Of a stretch of DNA of 64,000 bases, positions 1-9,018 are shown piece after piece. The stretch is from Chondrinema litorale (GTDB lineage Bacteria > Bacteroidota > Bacteroidia > Cytophagales > Flammeovirgaceae), in contig NZ_CP111043.1 of NCBI RefSeq assembly GCF_026250525.1, forward strand, positions 3,361,001 through 3,425,000, given 5' to 3'. The position numbers and the translations under genes are program-made. The stretch's first letter is position 1, and each line of letters opens with the position of its first letter. The notes under the pieces are model-generated. The model did not search any database and was not told where the DNA came from. It worked only from the letters and a program-made list of their open reading frames with translations.

Positions 1-331
1 CTTTAGCAGTAGAAACTACCTTAGCTGTATAAGCTGATATTTTTTTATCTGCTATTACTTTTTCAGTATTGGGTAAGCCATTATTAATTTTTGAATTTAA
101 ATATCCTGCTACAAATAAAAATGTGAATGCTAACCCAGAAAACAGATAAAGGTGATTTCTCTTGTTAGCTTTATTTAGAAACAGGATTAAAAGAAAATAA
201 AGTAATAAAGATATTACAGTGAGGTAGTCTAAAAAAGGGATTTTGCTATAAAGAATGTTATAACACAAAATCCCAGAGATATAAAAAAATGTATATCGAA
301 TAAAGGCTATAGATGCCCACTTTACTTGCAT
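1..331 (-). CDS. comEC: ComEC/Rec2-family competence protein, N-terminal fragment (runs off the window)
   Basis: This is an open frame of 110 codons without a stop, starting at the ATG complementary to 329-331 and continuing past base 1. The visible part begins MQVKWASIAFIRYTF and has three hydrophobic segments (about residues 12-25, 32-50 and 58-72), followed by the start of a soluble stretch. That layout fits the N-terminal DUF4131 region of ComEC/Rec2 proteins, polytopic inner-membrane proteins that move single-stranded DNA into the cytoplasm during natural transformation. The characteristic competence and metallo-beta-lactamase domains lie outside the window, so the assignment rests only on the membrane pattern and the opening residues. 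Confidence 0.6.
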   Translation of the reverse strand, partial: MQVKWASIAFIRYTFFYISGILCYNILYSKIPFLDYLTVISLLLYFLLILFLNKANKRNHLYLFSGLAFTFLFVAGYLNSKINNGLPNTEKVIADKKISAYTAKVVSTAK

Positions 332-426
332 AAAAATACGATTTTGCTTTTATTAAAAAAACAACGTATTTACTCAATATTGATTATTTTATGCTTGTAG
401 GCAATTAGCCAATTGTTGAGGCTAAT

Positions 427-1185
427 CTATATGAAATCGTATAGATACTGAACAAAAGTTTTAGGATCTTCGGCGTGTACCCAATGTCCAGCATTATTGA
501 TTGTTCTTATCTGAGCCCTTGGAAAAATTTCTCGAATTTCACTGTAATCCTCTTCTTGTATATAATGAGAGTTCGCTCCTCTAATAAATAACACAGGATT
601 CGAATAAGGCTCTTGCGATTTAATTTCAATACCCACATTCGTAATTTTTTTAGTAATTACTGGAACGTTTATTCTCCAATCAAAATCGCCTTCATCATTT
701 CTGTAAAGATTTTTTAGCAAGAATTGTCTTACACCAAGTGTAGGTTCATACTTAGCTAGAATTGAATCTGCATCTTTTCTACTATTAATTTCTTTAAGGT
801 TAACAGCGTTTAATCCTGCCAATATTTTTTGATGGTGAGGAGGGTAAGCTTTGGGACCAATATCCACAATTACTAATTTATTTACAATCTCAGGGTATTT
901 TAATGCAAAAGTCATAGCCACTTTACCACCCATAGAATGCCCTACAATAGAGGGCTTATCAATATTTTGAGCTTGTATAAATTCATATAAATCATCAGCC
1001 ATAGTGTTATAATCAAAAGCATCAGTATTTTGAGACTGACCGTGATTTCGCTGATCAACTGTATAAACTTTATAGTGGTTAGAAATAGTTTTTGCAATGC
1101 TTGCCCAATTGTCAGAAGAGCCAAATAATCCGTGTAAAATAATAACTGGTGAGCCTTGACCAACTTCTCTGAAAAATAAGTCCAT
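427..1185 (-). CDS. alpha/beta hydrolase, YbfF-like esterase
   Basis: A 252-residue cytoplasmic alpha/beta hydrolase. An HGLFGSSDNW oxyanion-hole region lies at residues 18-27, DQRNHGQS at 44-51, the nucleophile elbow GHSMGG places the catalytic serine at residue 84, and the late GHW motif supplies histidine 234. The DQRNHG and HGLFGSSDNW motifs are characteristic of the YbfF/ABHD11 esterase group, which hydrolyses short acyl esters including acyl-CoA-like substrates; the actual substrate here is unknown. The frame starts at an ATG, and its length is normal for the family. It reads in the same direction as the ComEC-like gene, 95 bp upstream of it, so co-transcription is possible. Confidence 0.88.
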   Translation of the reverse strand: MDLFFREVGQGSPVIILHGLFGSSDNWASIAKTISNHYKVYTVDQRNHGQSQNTDAFDYNTMADDLYEFIQAQNIDKPSIVGHSMGGKVAMTFALKYPEIVNKLVIVDIGPKAYPPHHQKILAGLNAVNLKEINSRKDADSILAKYEPTLGVRQFLLKNLYRNDEGDFDWRINVPVITKKITNVGIEIKSQEPYSNPVLFIRGANSHYIQEEDYSEIREIFPRAQIRTINNAGHWVHAEDPKTFVQYLYDFI

Positions 1186-1417
1186 AGTACTATTGATAGA
1201 ATAAATTATTGGGTATTTTACTATATTTTAAACTAATTTTGCACTAACAAGATTAAGAGTAGAAATTTAATTTTGTTTGATGCAATTAAGATAATTATAA
1301 AAATATAAAGATAGCATATAAATTTTTGCTTATTTTCTAAATGTGGTTTTGTGTTCTATAATCACTTAAGATAAGGGCAAAAAGAACTTTTTTTTGCATA
1401 TGCTAATTATTTAAGAG

Positions 1418-1927
1418 ATGAGAAAGCTAACAATTATAGGTACAACAGGACTCTTTATTACTTTGCTAATTACATCGTGTAAGGTGGATATAAAATCAGA
1501 TATGGATGTAGAAAAAGTAAAAAGCGAAATTGATAGTCATAAAATCAAACATTTTACTGATTCGCAAATTACTCAGGCGGCCTATGATTTTGGTAATAAA
1601 TATTTAAGTGAGAAAAAATTTCAAACAGTTTCATGTAATTCTTCATTAATAAAAGAAAGTAGCAAAGATGATATTATCAATGATTGTATTTTGATTTGTA
1701 ACGATTCGCTAATTTCTAATAATAAAGAAAGAATGATATGGGATGCATATACAAACAGTTTTAAGAATGGAGCTTCTTTAAGCGATAATATTCAGGAAAT
1801 AGACGATAGTTACTTCCTTTATACAACACCGCTTACATCATTAACTAAAATAAATACTGACAGCACAAAGGCTTTAAAAGTTGTTTTTGTGAGGATTAAT
1901 AAAAAAGAACTTATCAAGAAAATGTAG
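1418..1927 (+). CDS. unknown lipoprotein
   Basis: A 169-residue protein with a lipoprotein signal: charged MRK, a hydrophobic stretch and ITSC, which puts the lipidated cysteine at residue 21. The mature part is hydrophilic, rich in Asp, Asn, Ser and Lys, with three further cysteines. The middle (ERMIWDAY, then YFLYTTPL) faintly resembles the heme-sensor-like DUF3365 fold, but the CxxCH-type motif is absent and I do not rely on the resemblance. The ATG start follows an AT-rich leader. It stands alone between a divergent hydrolase gene and the TPR gene. It is probably a periplasm-facing lipoprotein of unknown role. Confidence 0.7.
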   Translation: MRKLTIIGTTGLFITLLITSCKVDIKSDMDVEKVKSEIDSHKIKHFTDSQITQAAYDFGNKYLSEKKFQTVSCNSSLIKESSKDDIINDCILICNDSLISNNKERMIWDAYTNSFKNGASLSDNIQEIDDSYFLYTTPLTSLTKINTDSTKALKVVFVRINKKELIKKM

Positions 1928-2161
1928 ATTAGTTAATGATTTATCTAAAATCAACAATAAAGTTTTAATTTAAGAATAGTATTTTTTTATTTTTGCTATT
2001 GAAGAAATGTATTGTGTATAGATGTAAGATTTATATGAGTATTAAATATTATCTTTAGCAATACATAAATCTGAAATTCCTGCTTTAGTAATCTTTAGGG
2101 TAGATCAAGCCTGTAATTTTATTAAATGCAGTAAAACATGTAATTAAATTAATTTTAAGGT

Positions 2162-3466
2162 ATGAAAAAAATTGTAATTTCCTTACTCAGCTTGTTATTA
2201 TTTCTTCAGTTAGGTGCATTTAGCCAAGATATCGGTAAGCCTTCTGAAAGTAAAGCTAATTCTTTTTTACAAAGTGGAGAATTAGATTTGGCAAAAGCAC
2301 ATATCGATGGATATATCGCTGAGCCTAAAAATGAAAAAAAATTATCTAAAGGTAAAGTTTGGTTAACTAGAGCTAAAGTTTATGCTGCAATCGCTACTAG
2401 CGATAACTCAGATTACCAAGCTCTTTCTGATAATCCTTTAGAAGAAGTGAAAAAATCTCTTGATAAAGTAAAAGAGCTTGAGAAAGAAACTTCTATCACT
2501 TATGTAACAGCGTTTGGTCCTCAAGAAAAATATATAGCTTTAACTCAGGACTTCAATGGTCAGTTTCTTGAAAATCAACTTTTCACAGACTTATACCAAA
2601 AAGGTGCTGAGTCTTTCGATAACGACGATTTAAGAGGTGCTATCAACTATTTTGAAGATGCACTAGTAGTTAAGCCGACTGATACATTCTCTATTATGAA
2701 TGTTATTAGTGCTGCTTATAACTTAGATGAAGGTCCTGATGCTGATGTAATCGAGACATATTCTAGAAAATTAATGGATATGAAATTCAGAGTTGATTCT
2801 ACTAATTATTCTGGTCATGGTATCCTTAGTACATTCAAATTAAACCAAGCTGGATCAATGTTAAGCGAAGCTGAAAATGCTGCTGACTCTGCTGCTGCTA
2901 TGAAAGTTTACGAAGAAGCTATGGAAGTACTAGACGAAGGTTTAGCTTTATTCCCAGATGATAGCGATCTTCAAATGTCTTCTATTACTGCTTACATCAG
3001 ATTAGATAAAACAGAAGAAGCGATTGACCAACTAGAAACAGTTGTTAAAGAAAATCCTGATAAGCAGTTATATTTCAACTTAGGTATCCTTTACGATAAA
3101 TTAGGTGATTACGAAGATTCTAAAAAGAGCTATAAGAAAGCAATCGAAATGGATCCTGAGTATTATGATGCATATTATAACATGGGTGCAATGTTCTTCA
3201 CTTTAGGTAATAAAAAATACGCTGAAGCTGGTGAATACAAAAACATGAATGGTGAGTATACTGACGATAAAGGAAAAGAACTTGAAGAAGAATCTAAAGT
3301 ATTCTTTAGAGAAGCTGCTCCTGCTTTCGAAAAAGTAGTTGCTCTAGATAGTTCTGAGCGTCAGCCATTTGAAGTTCTTCAAAGAATCTATTGGATCTTA
3401 GGAGAGCAAGACAAAGTTGATGAAATCAAAGAAAAATTAGATGCAATGCCAGATGCTGGTGAGTAA
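2162..3466 (+). CDS. secreted tetratricopeptide repeat protein
   Basis: A 434-residue protein with a signal peptide (MKKIVISLLSLLLFLQLGAFSQ, cleavage near residue 22). The rest is strongly helical and acidic. Recognisable TPR units occur at about residues 150-185 (YQKGAESFDNDDLRGAINYF) and as a pair around 300-350 (LGILYDKLGDYEDSKKSYKKA and the following DAYYNMG unit). Such proteins act as protein-interaction scaffolds in the periplasm. Compared with neighbouring genes it uses more C-ending codons, such as ATC, TTC and GAC, which suggests high expression. A good intrinsic terminator follows the stop. No enzymatic domain is visible. Confidence 0.85.
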   Translation: MKKIVISLLSLLLFLQLGAFSQDIGKPSESKANSFLQSGELDLAKAHIDGYIAEPKNEKKLSKGKVWLTRAKVYAAIATSDNSDYQALSDNPLEEVKKSLDKVKELEKETSITYVTAFGPQEKYIALTQDFNGQFLENQLFTDLYQKGAESFDNDDLRGAINYFEDALVVKPTDTFSIMNVISAAYNLDEGPDADVIETYSRKLMDMKFRVDSTNYSGHGILSTFKLNQAGSMLSEAENAADSAAAMKVYEEAMEVLDEGLALFPDDSDLQMSSITAYIRLDKTEEAIDQLETVVKENPDKQLYFNLGILYDKLGDYEDSKKSYKKAIEMDPEYYDAYYNMGAMFFTLGNKKYAEAGEYKNMNGEYTDDKGKELEEESKVFFREAAPAFEKVVALDSSERQPFEVLQRIYWILGEQDKVDEIKEKLDAMPDAGE

Positions 3467-3490
3467 TCTAAATTAAGATACAATTGAGAA

Positions 3491-3521
3491 GGAAGCTATT
3501 TTAAAATGGCTTCCTTTTTTT
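3491..3521 (+). terminator. intrinsic terminator after the TPR gene
   Basis: GGAAGC at 3491-3496 pairs with GCTTCC at 3509-3514. An inner ATTTT/AAAAT pairing extends the stem, and a run of seven T follows. It lies 24 bp after the TPR stop codon and abuts the 3' end of the convergent DUF2062 gene. Confidence 0.8.
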
Positions 3522-4008
3522 ATGTTACTTTTACTTTTTTCAAGTAAAACTTCTTAAAGAAAATGTAAGAAATATAATAAGCTGCAATTGCAATAAAGGG
3601 TGTAGTGATAGCCCAAACAATTATAGCTCTTAAATGAACCATTCCTAAGCTCATCATAGTACCACTAAAGTCAGATTTAAACATATCTAAAACTTGAGTA
3701 ACATGAATGTTTAGTGGTGGTATATCAAAGAGTATATTTCCTGCAGAAAGGTAAGGCACAAATAAAATGAACCACAACGGGTACATAAAATAATTAACCA
3801 ATTGTGCGGCAGCTTGATTAAGTCTGAGTAAAAGTGCAAAAATAAACGTAAGTAAAGTAGAAACACCGAATACAGGCATTAATCCAAGAGAGACACCGAC
3901 AGCTACTGTTAAGGACAACTTGTGTGGTGTAACACCTTGTCTTAAAAAGTGAAAAAGTTTAGTTGTAAACCTCTTCTTAAAATAATATTGAAATGTTGCT
4001 GTATTCAA
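3520..4008 (-). CDS. DUF2062 domain membrane protein
   Basis: A 162-residue integral membrane protein. The region around residues 25-55 (QGVTPHKLSLTVAVGVSLGLMP, shown here in part) has the DUF2062 signature of a GxxP turn followed by a GxxxGxxP membrane segment. Three to four membrane helices follow, including one near residues 128-152. DUF2062 proteins are small inner-membrane proteins of unknown function, and in some relatives the domain is fused to glycosyltransferases. The gene stands alone and is convergent with the TPR gene; its length is typical. Confidence 0.85.
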   Translation of the reverse strand: MNTATFQYYFKKRFTTKLFHFLRQGVTPHKLSLTVAVGVSLGLMPVFGVSTLLTFIFALLLRLNQAAAQLVNYFMYPLWFILFVPYLSAGNILFDIPPLNIHVTQVLDMFKSDFSGTMMSLGMVHLRAIIVWAITTPFIAIAAYYISYIFFKKFYLKKVKVT

Positions 4009-4423
4009 GATTAATTATTATTTCATTTAGTTAAAATTGTTTTCTAATTACTCACATAGCCATTAGCTATTTGTAAGAAATTTAATGTCGAATTTTGTTA
4101 AAGTAAATGCTGTAAAAAGGACAATTATAATCTGAAATATGACAGATCGAATATTAAAAAAATTATATGGATGTCAGATTAGTTTCTTTGCTGAAAATAA
4201 TTAAAAGATTAATGATTGACAATAATTTTATCAATTATTCACACTTGTAATATTTAATGAATCTTGAAAATTATTTCCCACTTATTGAGTCATTAACTTA
4301 TTGATATTCAGAGTGAAGGTATTATATAAGAAGTGTTTGTGATTGGGTTTCGCATATATAATGTATTAGAAATAAACTGGAATTGATAAAAAGCTGTTTT
4401 TTGGAAGGCTGATATTGCATAAT
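4009..4423. other. intergenic region between divergent genes
   Basis: About 415 bp of very AT-rich DNA separating the divergent DUF2062 and DUF4249 genes. It must hold both promoters, but I see no convincing TTTG-N19-TAnnTTTG pair. A short AATAATT/AATTATT inverted repeat lies near 4220-4240. No coding frame or RNA gene is apparent. Confidence 0.5.
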
Positions 4424-5230
4424 ATGTTAAAAAGAAGATACTTACTATTATTGTTGCTTTTTTGTAGTTGTGAAGAGATTGTTAATCCCGATTTAATATC
4501 TGCTGATCCTGTAGTTGTAATTGATGCAATCGTAAGTAACACTGAAAGTAAGAACTATGTTATACTTAGCACAACTTCTGCATTTAATGCGCAAGGCTCA
4601 ACACCTAAGATAAGTGGCGCTAAAGTAACTCTAACTTATTCAAATGAGTCTGTAAATTACACAGAGTTAGATAGTGGTAAATATGTCCCAATTGAAGATA
4701 TCAGCACAAGTTTATTAAGCGGGCAGTATCGATTAGAGATGGAAGTCGAAAATAATATTTATGCTGCTGAAGGCATTTTACCTACCTTCATTTTACTAGA
4801 TTCTATTACAGTTAGCAAAAGAGAAGAAAACCCCTCATTTGATGATGGTTATTATCCCATTATTCATTTTACAGACCCACCCAATGAAATTAATTACTAC
4901 ATGTGGGAGATTTACCTCAACAGTGAGTTTATTAGCAGCGACGATATTATCTTAAATGATGACGAAGCTTTTGAAGGTAGGAGTGTGGCTTATGAACTTC
5001 CGTTCTCTATTAATTTAGAAGATGTTGAAGTTGGAGATACCGTCAAAGTCTATAATTATTCTATTTCCTCAGATGCTTATAATTATTACAATGGCTTATT
5101 GCTGTTGGTAGGTTCTGGTAGTCCGGCTCAAGCAATACCAGATAATCCTGTTTCAAATATCGAAGGAGGTGGATTAGGTTTTTTTAATGTTTGCCAGATA
5201 GATTCAACCTTTGCTATAATTACTAATTAA
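4424..5230 (+). CDS. DUF4249 family outer-membrane lipoprotein
   Basis: A 268-residue protein with a lipoprotein signal (MLKRRYLLLLLLFCSC) and a following EE-x-VNPDL segment typical of DUF4249. The next regions, DPVVVIDAIVSN, then V-x-LSTTS and a predicted Ig-like/beta-sandwich domain, also match this Bacteroidota family, which ends in a G-x-G-x-F-x strand like the final GGGLGFF. I chose the ATG at 4424; an in-frame TTG three codons upstream (4415) is also preceded by a GGAAGG sequence. DUF4249 genes usually sit next to a TonB-dependent receptor gene, but none is present here. The 3' end overlaps the convergent gene by 4 bp. Confidence 0.8.
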   Translation: MLKRRYLLLLLLFCSCEEIVNPDLISADPVVVIDAIVSNTESKNYVILSTTSAFNAQGSTPKISGAKVTLTYSNESVNYTELDSGKYVPIEDISTSLLSGQYRLEMEVENNIYAAEGILPTFILLDSITVSKREENPSFDDGYYPIIHFTDPPNEINYYMWEIYLNSEFISSDDIILNDDEAFEGRSVAYELPFSINLEDVEVGDTVKVYNYSISSDAYNYYNGLLLLVGSGSPAQAIPDNPVSNIEGGGLGFFNVCQIDSTFAIITN

Positions 5231-5784
5231 GATAGCTTTTTCTTGAAATATAATCTAGCTATTCTAAATACTCCTTTGAGCGAAATTTGTACAATAAAAG
5301 GCTTAATAAACTTTCTGAAAACTAAAGTTAAAGCAATTGTAGCAGCACTGTATGCCGCTTCTACCGAGGTAAGACTATCAATAAAATCTAAGAAAGGGTA
5401 AATATTAGTTCCTATTAATCCTGCATCAATTATTCTACTTATAGCTAAATGACTTTCCGATGCTCTCTGCATAAAGAATTCGATATTACCCATATGGTTT
5501 TTATACTCTTCTTTAAACTTCTCTAACCATTGCTTTTGGGTGTGCAGCTGAATGTCTGGAATATAATTAATAATATCTGCATCAGGTTGAATAAGAGTTC
5601 GAAACTGATAAGCAACTCCTTCGAACTCAAAGTCGGTTTTTATTTCATAAAAACCTTCTCTAAGCATGCATTTTAAAAACTTGTAAACTCTATAGGGAGC
5701 AATAAAAGCCCTGTAAAGTTCGGTTGGAAACTGAACAATTTTAGTGAAAAGCTCTTTGAGAAATTCAATTACCTTCTCTTTCAT
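5227..5784 (-). CDS. unknown protein, third gene of a three-gene cassette
   Basis: A 185-residue protein I do not recognise. The N-terminus is amphipathic and basic. A beta-rich core at residues 46-77 carries T63-L-I-Q-P-D-A-D70-I-I-N-Y, followed by W86-L87-x-x-F90 and a long helix. Residues 142-156 are hydrophobic and may be a membrane segment, and the C-terminus is basic (FKKKLS). The T-x-x-Q-x-D-x-D-I-x-N-Y core matches the 283-residue protein encoded just upstream almost position for position, and the W-L-x-x-F spacing matches the 131-residue protein. The gene starts 5 bp after its upstream neighbour ends, so the two are surely co-transcribed. Confidence 0.75.
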   Translation of the reverse strand: MKEKVIEFLKELFTKIVQFPTELYRAFIAPYRVYKFLKCMLREGFYEIKTDFEFEGVAYQFRTLIQPDADIINYIPDIQLHTQKQWLEKFKEEYKNHMGNIEFFMQRASESHLAISRIIDAGLIGTNIYPFLDFIDSLTSVEAAYSAATIALTLVFRKFIKPFIVQISLKGVFRIARLYFKKKLS

Positions 5785-5789
5785 AAAGA

Positions 5790-6641
5790 TTAGCTTTTCT
5801 TCTCAAAAATCTTTCTGAAAGCTGTTCCAGCTAATTGAGAAACTGTTTTAAATAACATATTCCAAATTCTGGCACCAGACTCTGTTGCATCATTATGCAA
5901 GTTGAGTACAATGGCTTTTAGTTCTGGACTGAGGTTTACAAACTGATTAGTTAAGTAATTGGTAATATCACCATCAATTTGCACTACAGTTTGCATTAAA
6001 ATTCTTTGAGTACCAATTTCCCAAGTTTTTCTAATAAGTGTAACTTGGTCTGGTGTTAAGTCCAAATCATCAACTTTGTTGATAGTAGAAAGGTCAATAT
6101 CATTGTTCCACTCAATCATTTTAGCATCGTCTAGAGGGGGATAATGCCCAGTAGTTTCATCTAAAAGAGAAGGATCAGGCCAAACATCTTCGCCAACACT
6201 ATAATCTTTCCTTCTCATTTTAAACATACCAATAAGGTTAGAGCTATGCTTTACGAGACGCACCAAAAGTTTAGAGCGCTCTTCGTACTCTTGCATGCGA
6301 TCAAAGTTTTTGCTCTTTTCTGCTAGTTTGGCATAATACTCAGAGCCAGCATCAGCAATATTATAGATTTCTTTAAAAGAATATTCCCCTCCGTATAACC
6401 ACTGGAAAAGCACAGGAAATCTACCTGACTCTACAGTCTTATAATATTCACGGGTTTCCACAGGTTTTTCCAAAAGTGCCAACCCATAATCTACGAGTAA
6501 TTCCCTGTAACCTCTGGCAATTTCTAACAAGGCTACTCTTTTAGTAGCCGGCATTTTACTGGAAGTAGTTTGTTCCTTTACAATTGTATTAACTTCCAGC
6601 GTGAGCAGATCAGCTGCCAGATTTTTTAGATAGTCTCTCAT
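5790..6641 (-). CDS. unknown protein, second gene of a three-gene cassette
   Basis: A 283-residue protein I do not recognise. It has TLEVNTIV at residues 14-21, a largely helical insert of about 190 residues, and then QTVVQIDGDITNYL at 217-230. The same two blocks occur in the 131-residue protein upstream (TLEIKTIV and TRINLIQGDMVTNI) without the insert, so this looks like an enlarged member of the same family. No signal peptide or clear membrane helix is seen, and the C-terminus is basic (FRKIFEKKS). No catalytic motif is visible. The start is an ATG, and the downstream gene begins 5 bp after the stop. Confidence 0.75.
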   Translation of the reverse strand: MRDYLKNLAADLLTLEVNTIVKEQTTSSKMPATKRVALLEIARGYRELLVDYGLALLEKPVETREYYKTVESGRFPVLFQWLYGGEYSFKEIYNIADAGSEYYAKLAEKSKNFDRMQEYEERSKLLVRLVKHSSNLIGMFKMRRKDYSVGEDVWPDPSLLDETTGHYPPLDDAKMIEWNNDIDLSTINKVDDLDLTPDQVTLIRKTWEIGTQRILMQTVVQIDGDITNYLTNQFVNLSPELKAIVLNLHNDATESGARIWNMLFKTVSQLAGTAFRKIFEKKS

Positions 6642-6764
6642 TTGAGGGATTCGGGTAATTGATAGGTATCAATGTATGATTCTAAAAAGCTGCTTTTAGT
6701 AGTTATTACATAAAAAAATAGCAGTGCGAATCATACATTAAGGTTTCAGTTCTAAATTAAAAAA

Positions 6765-7160
6765 TCAAATTTCTGCATCCTCATCGTCGATGTTTTCTTC
6801 GTTGAGGTTAACGCTTTTGGTTTTTTTGTAAAGCTCGTATAAAGAAACAATTGCTTTTACATTATTATCGATTATCTCGTGGCCACGCTCTTCTTTTCTA
6901 GCGTGAAAATCTCTTAACCAGGCATATTTATCTGTTACTAGTTCACTACTAATATTAGTAACCATATCTCCCTGAATCAGATTAATTCTGGTTTGAAGTA
7001 TTTGAAACTCTCCATCCTTTTTAACCTGTATATTTTCTTCCTGATCTACCTGATAATCACCCACAATAGTTTTGATTTCTAAAGTAGCCAGTTTACTTAT
7101 ATTGGTTTCGATATTTCTTACAAAATCGTAAAAACGGTTGCTTTTTTCTGTTTCAGGCAT
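6765..7160 (-). CDS. unknown protein, first gene of a three-gene cassette
   Basis: A 131-residue soluble, acidic protein. It carries TLEIKTIVGD at residues 26-35, then T57-R-I-N-L-I-Q-G64-D65 with a following W81-L82-x-x-F85-H86 helix and a conserved-looking H-E-I-I segment. The C-terminal tail is Asp/Glu-rich. The domain reads as two beta strands, a GD turn and a long helix. I cannot name the family. Both downstream genes encode proteins with the same core, suggesting duplicated subunits of one complex. A gap of 123 bp separates it from the second gene. Confidence 0.72.
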   Translation of the reverse strand: MPETEKSNRFYDFVRNIETNISKLATLEIKTIVGDYQVDQEENIQVKKDGEFQILQTRINLIQGDMVTNISSELVTDKYAWLRDFHARKEERGHEIIDNNVKAIVSLYELYKKTKSVNLNEENIDDEDAEI

Positions 7161-7496
7161 TTTGATAGAATTTTGTGTTTATTCTTCCAATTTCAAGTTT
7201 TGTACTCAAAATTGCAATAAAAAAAGGAATATTATTCGGAATATTAAAGATTTCGTAGTTGTTTTTTTTTTGTAATTACATATTCTGACTAACTAAGAAA
7301 AATATTATATTTTCCACTTAGACTTACATATAGTCTTTTGATCTGCTTTTTTAAACGAAAATTTCTGTAAAAATTCCCCTACAAACTTACAATTACTTTA
7401 ATTGATTACGATTTAGCCGTAATGATTCCCCTAAGTACTCGTTGAATTGGAGTGATTTTTTTATAAAACTCTGATGTTCAGGCGGCTTTTTTGTCT
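7161..7496. other. intergenic region between divergent genes
   Basis: About 336 bp of AT-rich DNA between the three-gene cassette (leftward) and the OmpA-type gene (rightward). It must contain promoters for both. Homopolymer tracts are present, including a T9 tract near 7263, but no inverted repeat or clear consensus promoter stands out, and no small coding frame is supported. Confidence 0.45.
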
Positions 7497-9017
7497 ATGA
7501 AAAAACTTTTACTTGCCTCACTCATTAGTTTGTGTACAGGTTTTAAGGTATATGCACAATCAGAAGCAAACCTTTGGTATTTTGGTAAACATGCAGGAAT
7601 TAAATTCACTGCAGATAGTTTACATATACTTAATGAAAGTGCATTAAATACAGAAGAAGGATGTGCTTCTATTAGTGATAAAGATGGAAACCTTTTATTC
7701 TATACGAATGGTGTTTCTGTATGGAATAGAGAGCATAAAATAATGCCAAATGGTAATGGTTTAATGGGGCATCCATCATCTACTCAGTCAGGAGTTATTA
7801 TTCCCAAACCGGGTGGCAACAATACCATCTATTATGTTTTTACAATTGCACAACAAGGCAAAATAAATGGATTTAGATATTCTATTGTAGATATGGCACT
7901 TTCTGGTGGTTTAGGTGATGTAACTATCAAAAACTATCTGCTTTCTACACCTGTTACAGAAAAAATTACAGCCGTAAAACATAGAGATAATGAATCAATC
8001 TGGGTGATTTCTCACGAATGGCAAAACGATAGATTTGTTGCTTATAAGATTAATAAGGAAGGGGTAGCTAATACTCCGGTTGAAAGTATTGTTGGTTCTG
8101 TTCACACAGGAAGTACAACTAACACCCAAGGTTATATGAAAGCCTCTCCAGATGGAACTCAGATTGCACTGGCATTAGAAAATGAGCATCTTACCGAGAT
8201 TTTCGACTTTGATAATGAAACAGGCAAACTTAGCAACTGTATTAAATTAAGGTTGAAAAAAGATTCTTATAACTATGGTATCGAGTTTTCGTCAGATGGT
8301 TCGCTATTATATGTTTCTGCTGCAGGAACAGGAGAAGTTTACCAATATAATTTACAAGCAGGTTCAGAAGAAAAAATAATAGCTTCGGCAATAAAGGTTG
8401 GTAACACACCAGATAAAACTTGGATTGGTGCACTCCAAATAGCCCCTGATGGTAAAATCTATTTCCCGATTTATAACAAGCCTTACTTAGGTGCAATTGA
8501 GTATCCAGATAGTGTTGGTTTTGCTTGTAACTATCTTAATGATGCAGTCTTTCTTGAAAAGGGAATTGCTCAACTTGGTTTGCCAACTTTTACACAAAGT
8601 TTATTTAAAAAAGAGATTAACTCTGAGTTAATGTACTTCGAATCGGTTGCAGATGTGGTGGAAAATCAAATTTTGATTTTAAAAAATGTATTGTTTGATA
8701 TAGGTAATGCTAATCTGAAACCTGAGTCATATGAAGAACTAGAGAAAATAGTGTCTTTGCTTAAAAAAAATCCGCCATACAAAATGGTAATTGCTGGCCA
8801 TACAGATAATATAGGAAACAAATCTTTTAATATTAGTTTGTCAGAAAGAAGAGCTAGAAGCGTAAAAGATTATTTAATTAGAAATAGCATAGATGCTGCG
8901 AGGTTAGCTACAGAAGGTTTCGGAAGTTCTTTACCTGTGAGAAGTAATGATACTGAAGAGGGAAGAAGCAATAACAGGCGAGTAACTTTTAAAATTGTGA
9001 GAGATTTGAATGAGTAG
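7497..9017 (+). CDS. OmpA-family protein with N-terminal propeller-like domain
   Basis: A 506-residue exported protein. The signal peptide is MKKLLLASLISLCTGFKVYAQ; I chose the ATG at 7497 rather than the in-frame TTG two codons upstream. Residues 25-370 repeat short blocks of the type NLWYFGKHAGI, DKDGNLLFYTNG and SPDGTQIALA, typical of beta-propeller domains in Bacteroidota surface and gliding-type proteins. Residues 395-500 form an OmpA C-terminal domain (FDIGNANLKPES, then GHTDNIG, LSERRARSV and NNRRV), which binds peptidoglycan non-covalently. It is probably an envelope protein linking the outer membrane to the cell wall. It stands alone and is convergent with the next gene. Confidence 0.87.
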   Translation: MKKLLLASLISLCTGFKVYAQSEANLWYFGKHAGIKFTADSLHILNESALNTEEGCASISDKDGNLLFYTNGVSVWNREHKIMPNGNGLMGHPSSTQSGVIIPKPGGNNTIYYVFTIAQQGKINGFRYSIVDMALSGGLGDVTIKNYLLSTPVTEKITAVKHRDNESIWVISHEWQNDRFVAYKINKEGVANTPVESIVGSVHTGSTTNTQGYMKASPDGTQIALALENEHLTEIFDFDNETGKLSNCIKLRLKKDSYNYGIEFSSDGSLLYVSAAGTGEVYQYNLQAGSEEKIIASAIKVGNTPDKTWIGALQIAPDGKIYFPIYNKPYLGAIEYPDSVGFACNYLNDAVFLEKGIAQLGLPTFTQSLFKKEINSELMYFESVADVVENQILILKNVLFDIGNANLKPESYEELEKIVSLLKKNPPYKMVIAGHTDNIGNKSFNISLSERRARSVKDYLIRNSIDAARLATEGFGSSLPVRSNDTEEGRSNNRRVTFKIVRDLNE

Positions 9018-9018
9018 C

